From contig JAUUWK010000022.1 in NCBI GenBank assembly GCA_030589055.1, positions 1 through 11,968 of the forward strand: a stretch of DNA of 11,968 nt, read 5' to 3'. The position numbers and the translations under genes were made by a program. The notes under the pieces are model-generated. The model made no database searches. It saw only the letters and a list, made by a program, of their open reading frames with translations, and was not told the origin of the DNA. The stretch's first letter is position 1. The number at the start of each line of letters is the position of its first letter. Positions 5,664 to 11,968 of this stretch are shown one piece after another. Source of the DNA: Candidatus Bathyarchaeota archaeon (GTDB lineage: Archaea > Thermoproteota > Bathyarchaeia > Bathyarchaeales > Bathycorpusculaceae).

Positions 5664-6269
5664 TTAAAGCTGGTAATAGCTTTTGTCAACTTTGACGAAG
5701 ATCAATGGTCCTTTGCTTCGAGTTAGTTCTTTAGCTTTCCTTAGAGTGTTGTTGACTACGTTCAGCGTCCGTTCTTCCTCTTTTAAGTAGTTTCTCTTGT
5801 GTCGACCTACCTCCATTTTCAGCAGGTTCTCCGCCAAGATTGATGTGCCACAGATTTCTCCGTTTCTGACAAGTTTGAGTACTATTACTTCTTGCATTTC
5901 TTTGCGGTTTGGAAGTTTTCTCCACGTGGGCTCTGCTTTTTTAAGGATTTTTGTAACTTTGTTCCATCTTTTGGTTTTCTCTTTGCCTATTAACAGTTTT
6001 ACTCGTTCTTTCCATTTTTTAAGCCACATTCCAGTCCATAAATTTATGAATTCTTCCAGCTCGTTTGGGTCTTCATTATGGAATTCTTCTAATTTATCTA
6101 CGAGTTCGCATTCACTTGCTTCTTTTCCAATGAGGTCCCAGTGGACTTTAAGGTAGTTCGTTAAGTCTTGAGATGCTATTTGGAGCACTTTGCGGTCAGA
6201 ACCAAAGATATCCAACAGTGGATTTTTGCTCTTCAGTTTTTCTGATAACAGTACTTCTATGAAGTTCAT
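5664..6269 (-). CDS. Uncharacterised 201-residue helical protein
   Basis: I do not recognise this protein. It is soluble (no membrane segment or signal peptide), mostly helical by sequence, and rich in Lys, Glu and Trp. Trp residues cluster in the middle third (NLWTGMWLKKWKERVK at about 84-99, KRWNKV, and PTWRKL). A C-terminal charged helical stretch (about 146-188) contains RNYLKEEERTLNVVNNTLRK, and the protein ends PLIFVKVDKSYYQL. No catalytic motif, zinc ligand set or nucleotide loop is visible. The start at ATG 6269 is supported by GGGAG about seven bases before, and an AT-rich promoter-like box lies upstream. It is convergent with eL37 and sits downstream of a HAD phosphatase on the same strand, separated by about 150 bases. 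A replication accessory protein of the GINS type was considered, but the usual C-terminal beta domain is not evident. Confidence 0.75.
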   Translation of the reverse strand: MNFIEVLLSEKLKSKNPLLDIFGSDRKVLQIASQDLTNYLKVHWDLIGKEASECELVDKLEEFHNEDPNELEEFINLWTGMWLKKWKERVKLLIGKEKTKRWNKVTKILKKAEPTWRKLPNRKEMQEVIVLKLVRNGEICGTSILAENLLKMEVGRHKRNYLKEEERTLNVVNNTLRKAKELTRSKGPLIFVKVDKSYYQL

Positions 6270-6315
6270 CAGTTACTCCCGCTCCGAAGCCTTCTCCATC
6301 TAAAACTTAAGGCCG

Positions 6316-6332
6316 AAGCTTTAATTAAGCTT
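6316..6332 (-). promoter_or_regulatory. Candidate promoter of the 201-residue gene, near-palindromic
   Basis: AAGCTTTAATTAAGCTT is nearly self-complementary and AT-rich. Centred near 6324, it would start transcription at about 6298, roughly 29 bases before ATG 6269 and upstream of the GGGAG ribosome site. The two AAGCTT halves could also serve as a dimeric operator, which is speculative. Confidence 0.35.
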
Positions 6333-6367
6333 TATTCATGGTTGCTTCTATAACATTCTTAGATAAT

Positions 6368-6402
6368 TTTAGGCTATATTACGAATTTAGAAATAGCCTA
6401 AA
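6368..6402. repeat. Perfect 10-base inverted repeat downstream of the HAD gene
   Basis: TTTAGGCTAT (6368-6377) is exactly inverted as ATAGCCTAAA (6393-6402) around a 15-base AT-rich loop. It lies 15 bases past the HAD stop on the minus strand. It could protect or terminate that transcript, though no clear U-run follows it. A weaker AGCCC/GGGCT pair (6402-6406 with 6414-6418) overlaps the stop. Confidence 0.5.
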
Positions 6403-6416
6403 GCCCATTTCAGGGG

Positions 6417-7076
6417 CTATTCAATAAAATCTGGAAGTTCATTGATGCTTTTTAGAATGAAATCTGGTTTCTCCTTCTCTAATTCTTCTCTTGTGAATAT
6501 TCCAGACAAGACAGCAACTGTTTTAGCTCCAACGTTTCTGCCCGCTCTCACATCTGCGATGGAATCACCCACAACAGCACATTCACTTGTCTGGACGCCT
6601 AAATGCTTTGCACATTTTATTAGTGCTTCTGGAGATGGTTTCGGATGATGAGTGTCTAATGCAGTTACTACAAGTTGAAAATACTTTGCTAAGCCGAATT
6701 TTCCTAACTCTTTGATGACTTTTTCCTTCGGAACGTGACGCATTGTCACTAGCGCCAGCTTGGCCTTTTGCGAAAGTTTCTTCAACGTTTCAGAAACGTT
6801 GGTTATCGGTTTTGTCTTTGTATCTGTTTTCTTATGGTATGCGTCGAGATAAATGTCTAAAAATCTCTCTGCATCAATTCCCTTTATCATGTTGTTTATC
6901 GAAAGGTTTTGTTCAAGTCTCCTTGGAATTTCCGTTGCTATTTTAATGTCAACCGTTTTCTGTCCCATCGCTGCAAAAGCAGCTTTAGCAGCCTCCACGT
7001 ATGCTTCTCTTGAGTCAACTATTGTACCATCCAAATCCAAGATTACTCCTTTCACTTTCAACTTTGGCTTTCCCAT
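6417..7076 (-). CDS. HAD-superfamily phosphatase, phosphoglycolate-phosphatase-like
   Basis: A haloacid dehalogenase-type hydrolase of 219 residues with a helical cap inserted after motif I, like phosphoglycolate phosphatase and pyrophosphatase PpaX. Motif I is LDLDGTIVDS (nucleophile Asp14, acid/base Asp16). Motif II is LALVTMR with Thr111. Motif III is Lys146 in HHPKPSPEAL, and motif IV is VVGDSIADVRAGRNVGAKT with Asp171 and Asp175 for magnesium. The cap (about 20-90) is helical, with the sequence RFLDIYLDAYHKKTDTKTKP. All catalytic residues are present. The substrate cannot be told from sequence; phosphoglycolate or another small sugar phosphate is the default expectation. It begins at ATG 7076 and is divergent from uS10. 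The 201-residue gene lies downstream on the same strand but has its own likely promoter. Confidence 0.9.
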   Translation of the reverse strand: MGKPKLKVKGVILDLDGTIVDSREAYVEAAKAAFAAMGQKTVDIKIATEIPRRLEQNLSINNMIKGIDAERFLDIYLDAYHKKTDTKTKPITNVSETLKKLSQKAKLALVTMRHVPKEKVIKELGKFGLAKYFQLVVTALDTHHPKPSPEALIKCAKHLGVQTSECAVVGDSIADVRAGRNVGAKTVAVLSGIFTREELEKEKPDFILKSINELPDFIE

Positions 7077-7150
7077 TTTTCATCCTCTAACGCATGTAGC
7101 AATTGTCTTATTTTCATTTCGATAAGTTTTTATTTGTGCTTAGGTGTCTA

Positions 7151-7160
7151 AGATAAATAC
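7151..7160 (+). promoter_or_regulatory. Candidate TATA element for uS10
   Basis: AGATAAATAC is centred about 25 bases before 7181, giving a leader of about 20 bases that includes GAGGT at 7193-7197 just before ATG 7201. An earlier AT-rich run (TTTTTATTTG, about 7127-7136) is an alternative box. Confidence 0.3.
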
Positions 7161-7200
7161 CTTACAAGTCTGCTGAGAACTTAAATTAGGGCGAGGTAAG

Positions 7201-7509
7201 ATGGCTAGAAAAGCACGAATACGTTTAACAAGCACAAACTACAAAAAGTTAGAAGAGGTATGCCAAGAACTGAAAGCCATCGCCCAGAAAACAGGAGCTA
7301 AAATGACAGGCCCAGTTCCATTACCCACAAAAAGACTGAGAGTCCCTGTTCGAAAGTCGCCTTGTGGTGAAGGAACCGCCACATGGGATAGATGGGAGCT
7401 GCGAATTCATAAGCGACTCATAGATGTTGATTCTGAAGAACGTGTAATGAGGCGCATCATGCGCATTCGTGTTCCAGAAGAAGTGCACGTGACCATAGAA
7501 CTTCTTTAA
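7201..7509 (+). CDS. rps10: 30S ribosomal protein uS10
   Basis: A small-subunit head protein next to uS9 and uS14. It has 102 residues, normal for archaeal uS10. The family pattern is clear: MARKARIRLTSTNYKKLEEV at the start, then a long helix, GAKMTGPVPLPTKRLRVPVR (the extended loop region), GEGTATWDRWELRIHKRLID, and a C-terminal VPEEVHVTIELL strand. ATG 7201 follows GAGGTAAG directly. In many archaea uS10 follows the elongation factor 1-alpha gene, but here the upstream neighbour is a divergent HAD phosphatase, so the gene appears to be transcribed alone. The 3' end is convergent with the AN1-M50 protease gene, with 37 bases between the two coding regions. Confidence 0.97.
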   Translation: MARKARIRLTSTNYKKLEEVCQELKAIAQKTGAKMTGPVPLPTKRLRVPVRKSPCGEGTATWDRWELRIHKRLIDVDSEERVMRRIMRIRVPEEVHVTIELL

Positions 7510-7527
7510 CAACAGTTGAGAGTAAAT

Positions 7528-7542
7528 TCTTTTCATGTTTTT
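7528..7542 (+). terminator. T-rich termination signal after uS10
   Basis: TCTTTTCATGTTTTT begins about 19 bases past the uS10 stop. Archaeal transcription usually ends at such U-rich tracts, which are also sites for aCPSF1/FttA cleavage. No hairpin precedes it. The assignment rests on composition and position. Confidence 0.4.
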
Positions 7543-7546
7543 ACAT

Positions 7547-8368
7547 TCAAAAAAAGTAGATGTAAGCAACTATTGTGAGAATTAAGCTTGCTGTAAAGGC
7601 TAAAGCCCACACTGCCTTATTCCATCGAAACACTTTTAATCCATCCATTATGCCGAATGGAATAAGATTAAACAGAGCTATGATAGCGTTGATCCATGCA
7701 CCAAACACCGCGATTACCCCGATAATATCCACCACACCCAAGGCTATTGCAGTGAATATTGTTGAAATTACAATGTTCGTTAAGGGTCCGGCGAGGGCGG
7801 TCTTTCCAGCCCGTTTTCTTGTTATTACCCCTGAGATCATTACGGCTCCTGGAGATATTATTTTGAAAAATGCAAACGGGAGCATTGAAATGAGGGTTAT
7901 AAGTGCCCCTATGAGGGTTAGCCGGAACTCAGCCCATAATCCATAGCGTTGTGCCGAAAATTTGTGAGCGATCTCGTGGATGAGAAATGCAGATGTGAAG
8001 ATTACTGCGAGGCAGAGTAAAATTTCTGGTTTCGTTAGCGCCGGTGAACTTAGCGCGCGCGCAATCTGTGGGATGAAGGACAGTCCCACCCCCATCACGA
8101 GCAGCGCTCCAACTGCTAGGTGTTTGAGTTCTGTTTGGCTGAACCAGAACGTTTTGGCTTGAGGTCTCGGTGAGTATGTTATCGAGTATTCGTACGGTTT
8201 TTGTTTTTGAATAATCATCGGTTTTGTTTCTTTTTTCGGCGCTCTTGCCAGTTCCATTCTTGGGCAATCATGGTTTTCCGGTAGGCGATGCTCTGAACAG
8301 AAGTAGCCTCCACAATATGGGCATCTAAAAGGTAGGAAAACCTCTTTACCACATTTTTGACATTTCAT
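7547..8368 (-). CDS. Membrane metalloprotease of the M50 (site-2 protease) type with N-terminal AN1 zinc finger
   Basis: A 273-residue fusion. The N-terminal AN1 zinc finger has ligands Cys3, Cys6, Cys16, Cys19, Cys24, His27, His33 and Cys35, followed by a charged Pro/Lys linker to about residue 75. The rest is an integral membrane domain of about five or six hydrophobic segments. The active site HEIAH is at 131-135 in the second segment (IFTSAFLIHEIAHKFSAQRY). A second motif, NLIPFGIMDGLK with Asp242-Gly243 near the end, matches the N-x-x-P...DG motif that supplies the third zinc ligand. Site-2 proteases cut membrane-spanning proteins within the bilayer; the AN1 finger probably recruits a protein partner or substrate in the cytosol. 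It starts at ATG 8368 with only a weak purine tract upstream, and is divergent from mre11. The natural substrate is unknown. Confidence 0.88.
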   Translation of the reverse strand: MKCQKCGKEVFLPFRCPYCGGYFCSEHRLPENHDCPRMELARAPKKETKPMIIQKQKPYEYSITYSPRPQAKTFWFSQTELKHLAVGALLVMGVGLSFIPQIARALSSPALTKPEILLCLAVIFTSAFLIHEIAHKFSAQRYGLWAEFRLTLIGALITLISMLPFAFFKIISPGAVMISGVITRKRAGKTALAGPLTNIVISTIFTAIALGVVDIIGVIAVFGAWINAIIALFNLIPFGIMDGLKVFRWNKAVWALAFTASLILTIVAYIYFF

Positions 8369-8455
8369 ATTAGCGCGCCTTTCATGATTAAAATGTTAAG
8401 TTGTTGTTATATGTTTCTCCCGAAACGCGCAAACCATGCATGCGTTGAGTGCTAA

Positions 8456-8466
8456 ATACTTAAAAC
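8456..8466 (+). promoter_or_regulatory. Candidate promoter of mre11-rad50
   Basis: TACTTAAAACT is a TATA-like box that would start transcription at about 8486, upstream of the ribosome sites AAGGAGGA (8503-8510) and AAGGAG (8511-8516). The rest of the 150-base spacer to the AN1-M50 gene shows nothing else distinctive except GCGCGC at 8373-8378. Confidence 0.45.
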
Positions 8467-8519
8467 TGACAATGCTAAGCTAGAGTCAAGCGTTAACAGT
8501 CCAAGGAGGAAAGGAGCAT

Positions 8520-9725
8520 TTGAAGACCTTCAATTTTGTTCATGCTGCAGACTTGCATTTAGGTTATTCACAATATGGCTTGGACGCTAGGCGTAAAGAC
8601 TTTGATAGAGCTTTTCAAGAACTGGTTGATAAAACTGTCGAGTTGAAGCCTGATTTTATGATTATTGCTGGGGACTTGTTTCATCATGCGCATCCGTCAA
8701 ACGTTACATTAGAAAACGCCATCAGAAACTTCAGTCGTCTGCGCAAGGCTGGAATTCCAGTTCTAACCGTTGACGGCTCACATGATTCAGCGCCTAACGC
8801 TGTAACTGGAACCATTTTGTATCCTTTGGATAGCGCTGGATTGATTTATCATCTGCCAAGACATGAAGGTGCTTGCTGGCGAAAGGAAGGCTGCTGCTAC
8901 GTTTATGGTGTGCCAAATTTTAGAACTAGACGTAAAACTGAAGAACTGCTTCCAGCTTTTATGGAGCAAAACAAACCAACACCAGATCCCACGTTGTTTA
9001 GCATTTTCGTTTTGCACATGGCTTTAGACATTTCAAGTCTCACGCCCCCGTATATGGAAGCTGAAGCCCCACCTGAACTTATACCGGAAGGCTTCAACTA
9101 TTACGCAGCTGGACATGTGCATAAACCTTACAGGGACAAGTTTAAGACAGGGATGCTGGTTTACAGTGGAAGCACGGAAACCGTCAGTTATAATGAAGCG
9201 AAGAATGACAAAGGCTTCTATTACGTTGAGGTGGATGAAAAAGGAACTGCTTCTCCGCAGTTTATGCGGTTGGAATCTTCACGGAAGTTTGTTGTGTTGG
9301 AGCAAGACTTCACTGGTGTAACTCCTTCAAAAATAACAGAGTTAGCCGTTCAACTTGTGAAAGGAGCTGACGAAGAAGGTGCAATAATAGTTCCAGTGTT
9401 GAGGGGAGTTCTCCCTGCCGAGGCAAGTCGTGCAGAAGTGGATGTTTCCCAGCTTAAGAGTGCTGCTGAAAACGCTTTGCTTGTGCATCCTGTTGTTTTG
9501 CTGCGTGAAAGTGAAGTTTCAGAGGAGATTGTTCGTTCCATATTCGAAGCCGAGTTTAAGGATTTGAGAATGAAGGCTTTCGAATATTTCTTCCAAATTT
9601 TTTCTGAACGATACGCTCGTGACGAAGCCGAAAAAATAGTTCGTGTTGCAGTCAGCCTAATTGAACCGTTAACCAAGAAAGAGAAGGAAAAAGTGAAACA
9701 AACCTTGGAGGAGCTTCTGAAATGA
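8520..9725 (+). CDS. mre11: DNA double-strand-break repair nuclease Mre11
   Basis: Mre11 is the manganese-dependent nuclease of the Mre11-Rad50 complex, which processes broken DNA ends for recombination. It has 401 residues, slightly shorter than Pyrococcus Mre11. Phosphoesterase motifs are: I, HAADLHLG (Asp11, His13); II, IAGDLFHH (Asp52); III, DGSHD (residues 85-89, with Ser87 where Asn is typical, and His88); IV, LHMAL (His166); V, AAGHVH (His199 and His201). The C-terminal capping region and a final Lys/Glu-rich helix, likely the Rad50-binding part, follow. The start is TTG 8520, backed by a strong GGAGG ten bases before; no ATG is better placed. The stop overlaps the rad50 ATG as ATGA, so the two are co-translated. 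No herA or nurA is seen upstream. Confidence 0.93.
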   Translation: MKTFNFVHAADLHLGYSQYGLDARRKDFDRAFQELVDKTVELKPDFMIIAGDLFHHAHPSNVTLENAIRNFSRLRKAGIPVLTVDGSHDSAPNAVTGTILYPLDSAGLIYHLPRHEGACWRKEGCCYVYGVPNFRTRRKTEELLPAFMEQNKPTPDPTLFSIFVLHMALDISSLTPPYMEAEAPPELIPEGFNYYAAGHVHKPYRDKFKTGMLVYSGSTETVSYNEAKNDKGFYYVEVDEKGTASPQFMRLESSRKFVVLEQDFTGVTPSKITELAVQLVKGADEEGAIIVPVLRGVLPAEASRAEVDVSQLKSAAENALLVHPVVLLRESEVSEEIVRSIFEAEFKDLRMKAFEYFFQIFSERYARDEAEKIVRVAVSLIEPLTKKEKEKVKQTLEELLK

Positions 9726-11809
9726 GAATTGAAGTCATTCAATTAGAGAACATTCGCTCCCACGTGAAATCAACAGTGCCCTTTGCAAAAGGCTTCAATT
9801 GTCTTGTTGGTGGTTTGGGATGGGGAAAATCCAGCATATTGTATGCCATAGACTTTGCGTTGTTTGGAGAACCCCTCAGCAGAAGCTACGAATACTTGCT
9901 ACGTGAAGGTGCAGACAACGGAAAAGTCACGCTCCAATTTGTTCAAAATGGAAAAAGCTACAAAGTATTGCGAGGACTCAAGAGACGTGACAAGGGTATA
10001 GGCCAAGACTTTGATGAACTGAAACTTTTTCAAGATGAAAACTTAATAGCAAGCGTGAAAGCTGACGCGGTGGCTGAGCAACTCAAAACAATAACAGGTT
10101 TGGACAAGGAGCTTTTCCGTGAAATAGTGTGGGTTAGACAAGAACATTTGAAGGAACTTCTAGACGCCAGACCAAGAGAAAGGCAAAGGCGCCTAGACGA
10201 ACTGTTTGGTTTGTCAGACTACGAAAAAGCATGGAGCAACCTCGCTGGGTATCAACGTGAATATGAGGGAGAAAGAAGAGCCTACGAAAAAGACCCAGAT
10301 GTTGTTGGAATGGAAAAACTAAGCACCGAATACAACAGTGCAGTTGAAGAATTTTCACTCATCGAAGTTGAACTGCAAAACATGACGAAAAAACTGAATG
10401 AAACAAAAAACGCCTTAGAAGATGCTGACTTGAAACTCAAAAAGCTGGAAGACGTAAAAACCCTTAATGAAGAGCTTAAACGGAAAGAGACACAGATACA
10501 AGCAAACCTAACAAACGCAGAGGATGCTTCAGCGTCTTTGGCTGAGAGAGCTGAAGGGAAAAAAATCGCTGTTGAAAACTTGAAGCAACGACTGAATACT
10601 ATGGAAACGCAGATAGAATCTCATAAGACTGAGTTTAAGGAACTTGGCATTTCCCCAGACCAGCCAATTCAAATTTTAAGACGATATACATTAACGTTTG
10701 ATGACCGAGTCATCAGCTTAAAAGGTGAACAAGAAGCAGCCCTCAGAAGCATGCAAACAGATCGAAAAAGAACTTCCTCATTGTCTGCTGAAAGCCGTTG
10801 TCCGCTCTGTCTCCAGCCTTTAACTGTGAGATACAAAAACAGCCTAATGCAAAGAATCCAAGAAGAAAATAATGAACGACAAAAAAAGATAAGTCAACTT
10901 CAACATGACATCGAAGAACTCCAGCGAATAAAAAGTAAAGCTAACACTGCCTTTTCAAACGTGCAAATGCTTACTCCAAGAATCAAAGAGTTAAAAACCC
11001 GCATAAACGAGGAAACTGGAACGTTAGCTGAACTTTCAAGGGAGTTTGAGGAAAAACAAAGACTTGAGAACGAGTTACGCGTGCAACTTGCAACTGTGCG
11101 AGCAGAAGTCAGTAGATTCGACATATCCGGGTTGGAAGCTGCAAGAGTTCAGAGAGAGCGAGTTTTCAGGCGATATTATTTGTTAGAGTCCGAGTTGCGA
11201 ACTAAGGAAAATCGCAAGAAAGAATTGGTCAGGCGTTTGGACGAAATAAAAGAAAGAATTGACCGAGCTCAACAAAAGATCGAGCGTATGGAGAAAATAG
11301 TGAAAGTTGTTGGAATTATCAGTGGCATACGCGACGCTTACAGAAGCATTCAACCCAAGTTGCGAAGCGAATTTGTAAAAGTTCTAAGAAACTTTGTCCA
11401 GCAAGTTCTCGACAGCCTGACAGGCAGGGAAGGAGCCTTAATAAACATCTTGATCGACAAGACTTATACGCCTTACGTGAAGAGCGAAAGCAGTGTTGAA
11501 CGAGAAGTTTCAGCCTTATCTGGCGGAGAAAGAACGTTACTTGCCTTTGCATACCGTCTCGGGCTAGGTCAATTGATTATGCAGTCCCGAACAGGCCACG
11601 GATTAAGCATGTTATTACTTGATGAACCAACCGAAAACCTTGGAAGAGAAGACGGTTCAATAGGTCGCCTAGCCGAGGCAATATCACGTTTCAAAGCCGT
11701 AGAACAAATAATAGCTGTCACTCATAGCGAAGTCTTTGCAGAAAAGGCTGAAAATGTGATAAGACTTGAGAAGGAAGCAGGTATAAGCAGAGTTTCAGTT
11801 GAGAAATAA
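9722..11809 (+). CDS. rad50: DNA double-strand-break repair ATPase Rad50
   Basis: Rad50 is the SMC-like ATPase partner of Mre11. It tethers DNA ends and gates nuclease access. At 695 residues it is short for the family (Pyrococcus Rad50 has about 880). The Walker A region is GGLGWGKS (residues 30-37), keeping the essential G-x4-GKS but lacking the usual GPNGSGK wording. The Q-loop glutamine is Gln140 (WVRQEHLKELLDARPRER). Coiled coil runs on both sides of the zinc hook CPLC at 360-363. The signature motif is LSGGER (599-604), Walker B is LLLDEPT with Asp634/Glu635, and His668 (VTHSE) is the H-loop. The D-loop reads ENLGRED. All ATPase elements are therefore present. The start is ATG 9722, with GGAGGAG upstream inside mre11. 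Confidence 0.94.
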   Translation: MRIEVIQLENIRSHVKSTVPFAKGFNCLVGGLGWGKSSILYAIDFALFGEPLSRSYEYLLREGADNGKVTLQFVQNGKSYKVLRGLKRRDKGIGQDFDELKLFQDENLIASVKADAVAEQLKTITGLDKELFREIVWVRQEHLKELLDARPRERQRRLDELFGLSDYEKAWSNLAGYQREYEGERRAYEKDPDVVGMEKLSTEYNSAVEEFSLIEVELQNMTKKLNETKNALEDADLKLKKLEDVKTLNEELKRKETQIQANLTNAEDASASLAERAEGKKIAVENLKQRLNTMETQIESHKTEFKELGISPDQPIQILRRYTLTFDDRVISLKGEQEAALRSMQTDRKRTSSLSAESRCPLCLQPLTVRYKNSLMQRIQEENNERQKKISQLQHDIEELQRIKSKANTAFSNVQMLTPRIKELKTRINEETGTLAELSREFEEKQRLENELRVQLATVRAEVSRFDISGLEAARVQRERVFRRYYLLESELRTKENRKKELVRRLDEIKERIDRAQQKIERMEKIVKVVGIISGIRDAYRSIQPKLRSEFVKVLRNFVQQVLDSLTGREGALINILIDKTYTPYVKSESSVEREVSALSGGERTLLAFAYRLGLGQLIMQSRTGHGLSMLLLDEPTENLGREDGSIGRLAEAISRFKAVEQIIAVTHSEVFAEKAENVIRLEKEAGISRVSVEK

Positions 11810-11968
11810 CAGAGTCGATCGATTCCAAATCTTAGCGCGCGCAGTAGACGAGCACATGGATAGTTTCAACGTCCACGTGGGAGATCGCAGCTTTCTTGTG
11901 AATCCAGGGGGCGCGCGGCATGGAAAATCATCACGTGTTCCATTTGAAGGATGAACTCTTATGAATTG
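11810..11968. other. Tail after rad50, unresolved
   Basis: No recognised gene. A plus-strand frame without stop runs from within the rad50 end to TGA 11952-11954. From ATG 11856 it would give 32 residues (VHVGDRSFLVNPGG inside), and from TTG 11799 it would give about 51. An ATG at 11961 close to the window end, 10 bases after GAAGG, could begin the next gene. Two GC-alternating runs (GCGCGCGC at 11835-11842 and GCGCGC at 11911-11916) stand out from the AT-rich surroundings. Confidence 0.3.

Noticed and set aside
7929..8267. Minus-strand frame of 112 codons inside the AN1-M50 gene
   Set aside because: Lies in another frame of a gene with intact zinc-finger, HExxH and DG motifs; it is an overlap shadow.
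9350..9742. Minus-strand frame of 130 codons opposite mre11
   Set aside because: Antisense to a gene with complete family motifs; Ser/Thr-rich text typical of reverse frames.
1..11968. CRISPR array, transposon, toxin-antitoxin pair or defence island
   Set aside because: No direct-repeat series, transposase motif, terminal inverted repeats or typical paired small genes were found; most genes are housekeeping.

Overview
The window is archaeal chromosomal DNA. It carries the ether-lipid enzyme sn-glycerol-1-phosphate dehydrogenase, a proteasome beta subunit, the KH/beta-CASP nuclease aCPSF1 (FttA), archaeal SepF, a PUA-domain protein of the MCT-1 type, an LSm protein, ribosomal proteins eL37 and uS10, and Mre11-Rad50. 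Archaeal SepF implies FtsZ-based division, which argues against Sulfolobales-like lineages. Moderate AT content, several GTG/TTG starts and the style of the proteins suggest a TACK-type archaeon such as Bathyarchaeia; that placement is an inference. No rRNA, tRNA, CRISPR array or insertion sequence was seen.

Layout. 1-509 (minus): 5' part of egsA, cut by the window edge. 731-3301 (plus): psmB and fttA, 12 bases apart. 3288-3674 (minus): sepF, whose 3' end overlaps the fttA 3' end by 14 bases. 3675-4272: a gene-poor stretch that may hold a decayed plus-strand gene and some potential RNA stems. 4273-5148 (minus): a 52-residue protein downstream of the PUA-domain gene. 5226-5647 (plus): LSm and eL37. 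5664-7076 (minus): an unrecognised 201-residue helical protein and a HAD phosphatase. 7201-7509 (plus): uS10. 7547-8368 (minus): a membrane metalloprotease with an AN1 zinc finger. 8520-11809 (plus): mre11 and rad50, overlapping by ATGA. 11810-11968: short unresolved tail.

Functional themes. Most genes are housekeeping information-processing genes: protein turnover (PsmB), RNA 3'-end formation and transcription termination (aCPSF1/FttA), RNA binding (PUA protein, LSm), translation (eL37, uS10), division (SepF) and double-strand-break repair (Mre11-Rad50). No obvious defence or mobile island is present. The parts most worth a second look are the AN1-M50 protease fusion, the non-canonical motifs of the Mre11-Rad50 pair, the uncharacterised 201- and 52-residue proteins, and the probable gene remnant at about 3821-4159.

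Start codons matter here. eL37 almost certainly starts at TTG 5459, mre11 at TTG 8520, fttA at GTG 1382 and sepF at GTG 3674. PsmB most likely starts at ATG 731 rather than at the upstream in-frame ATG 674.
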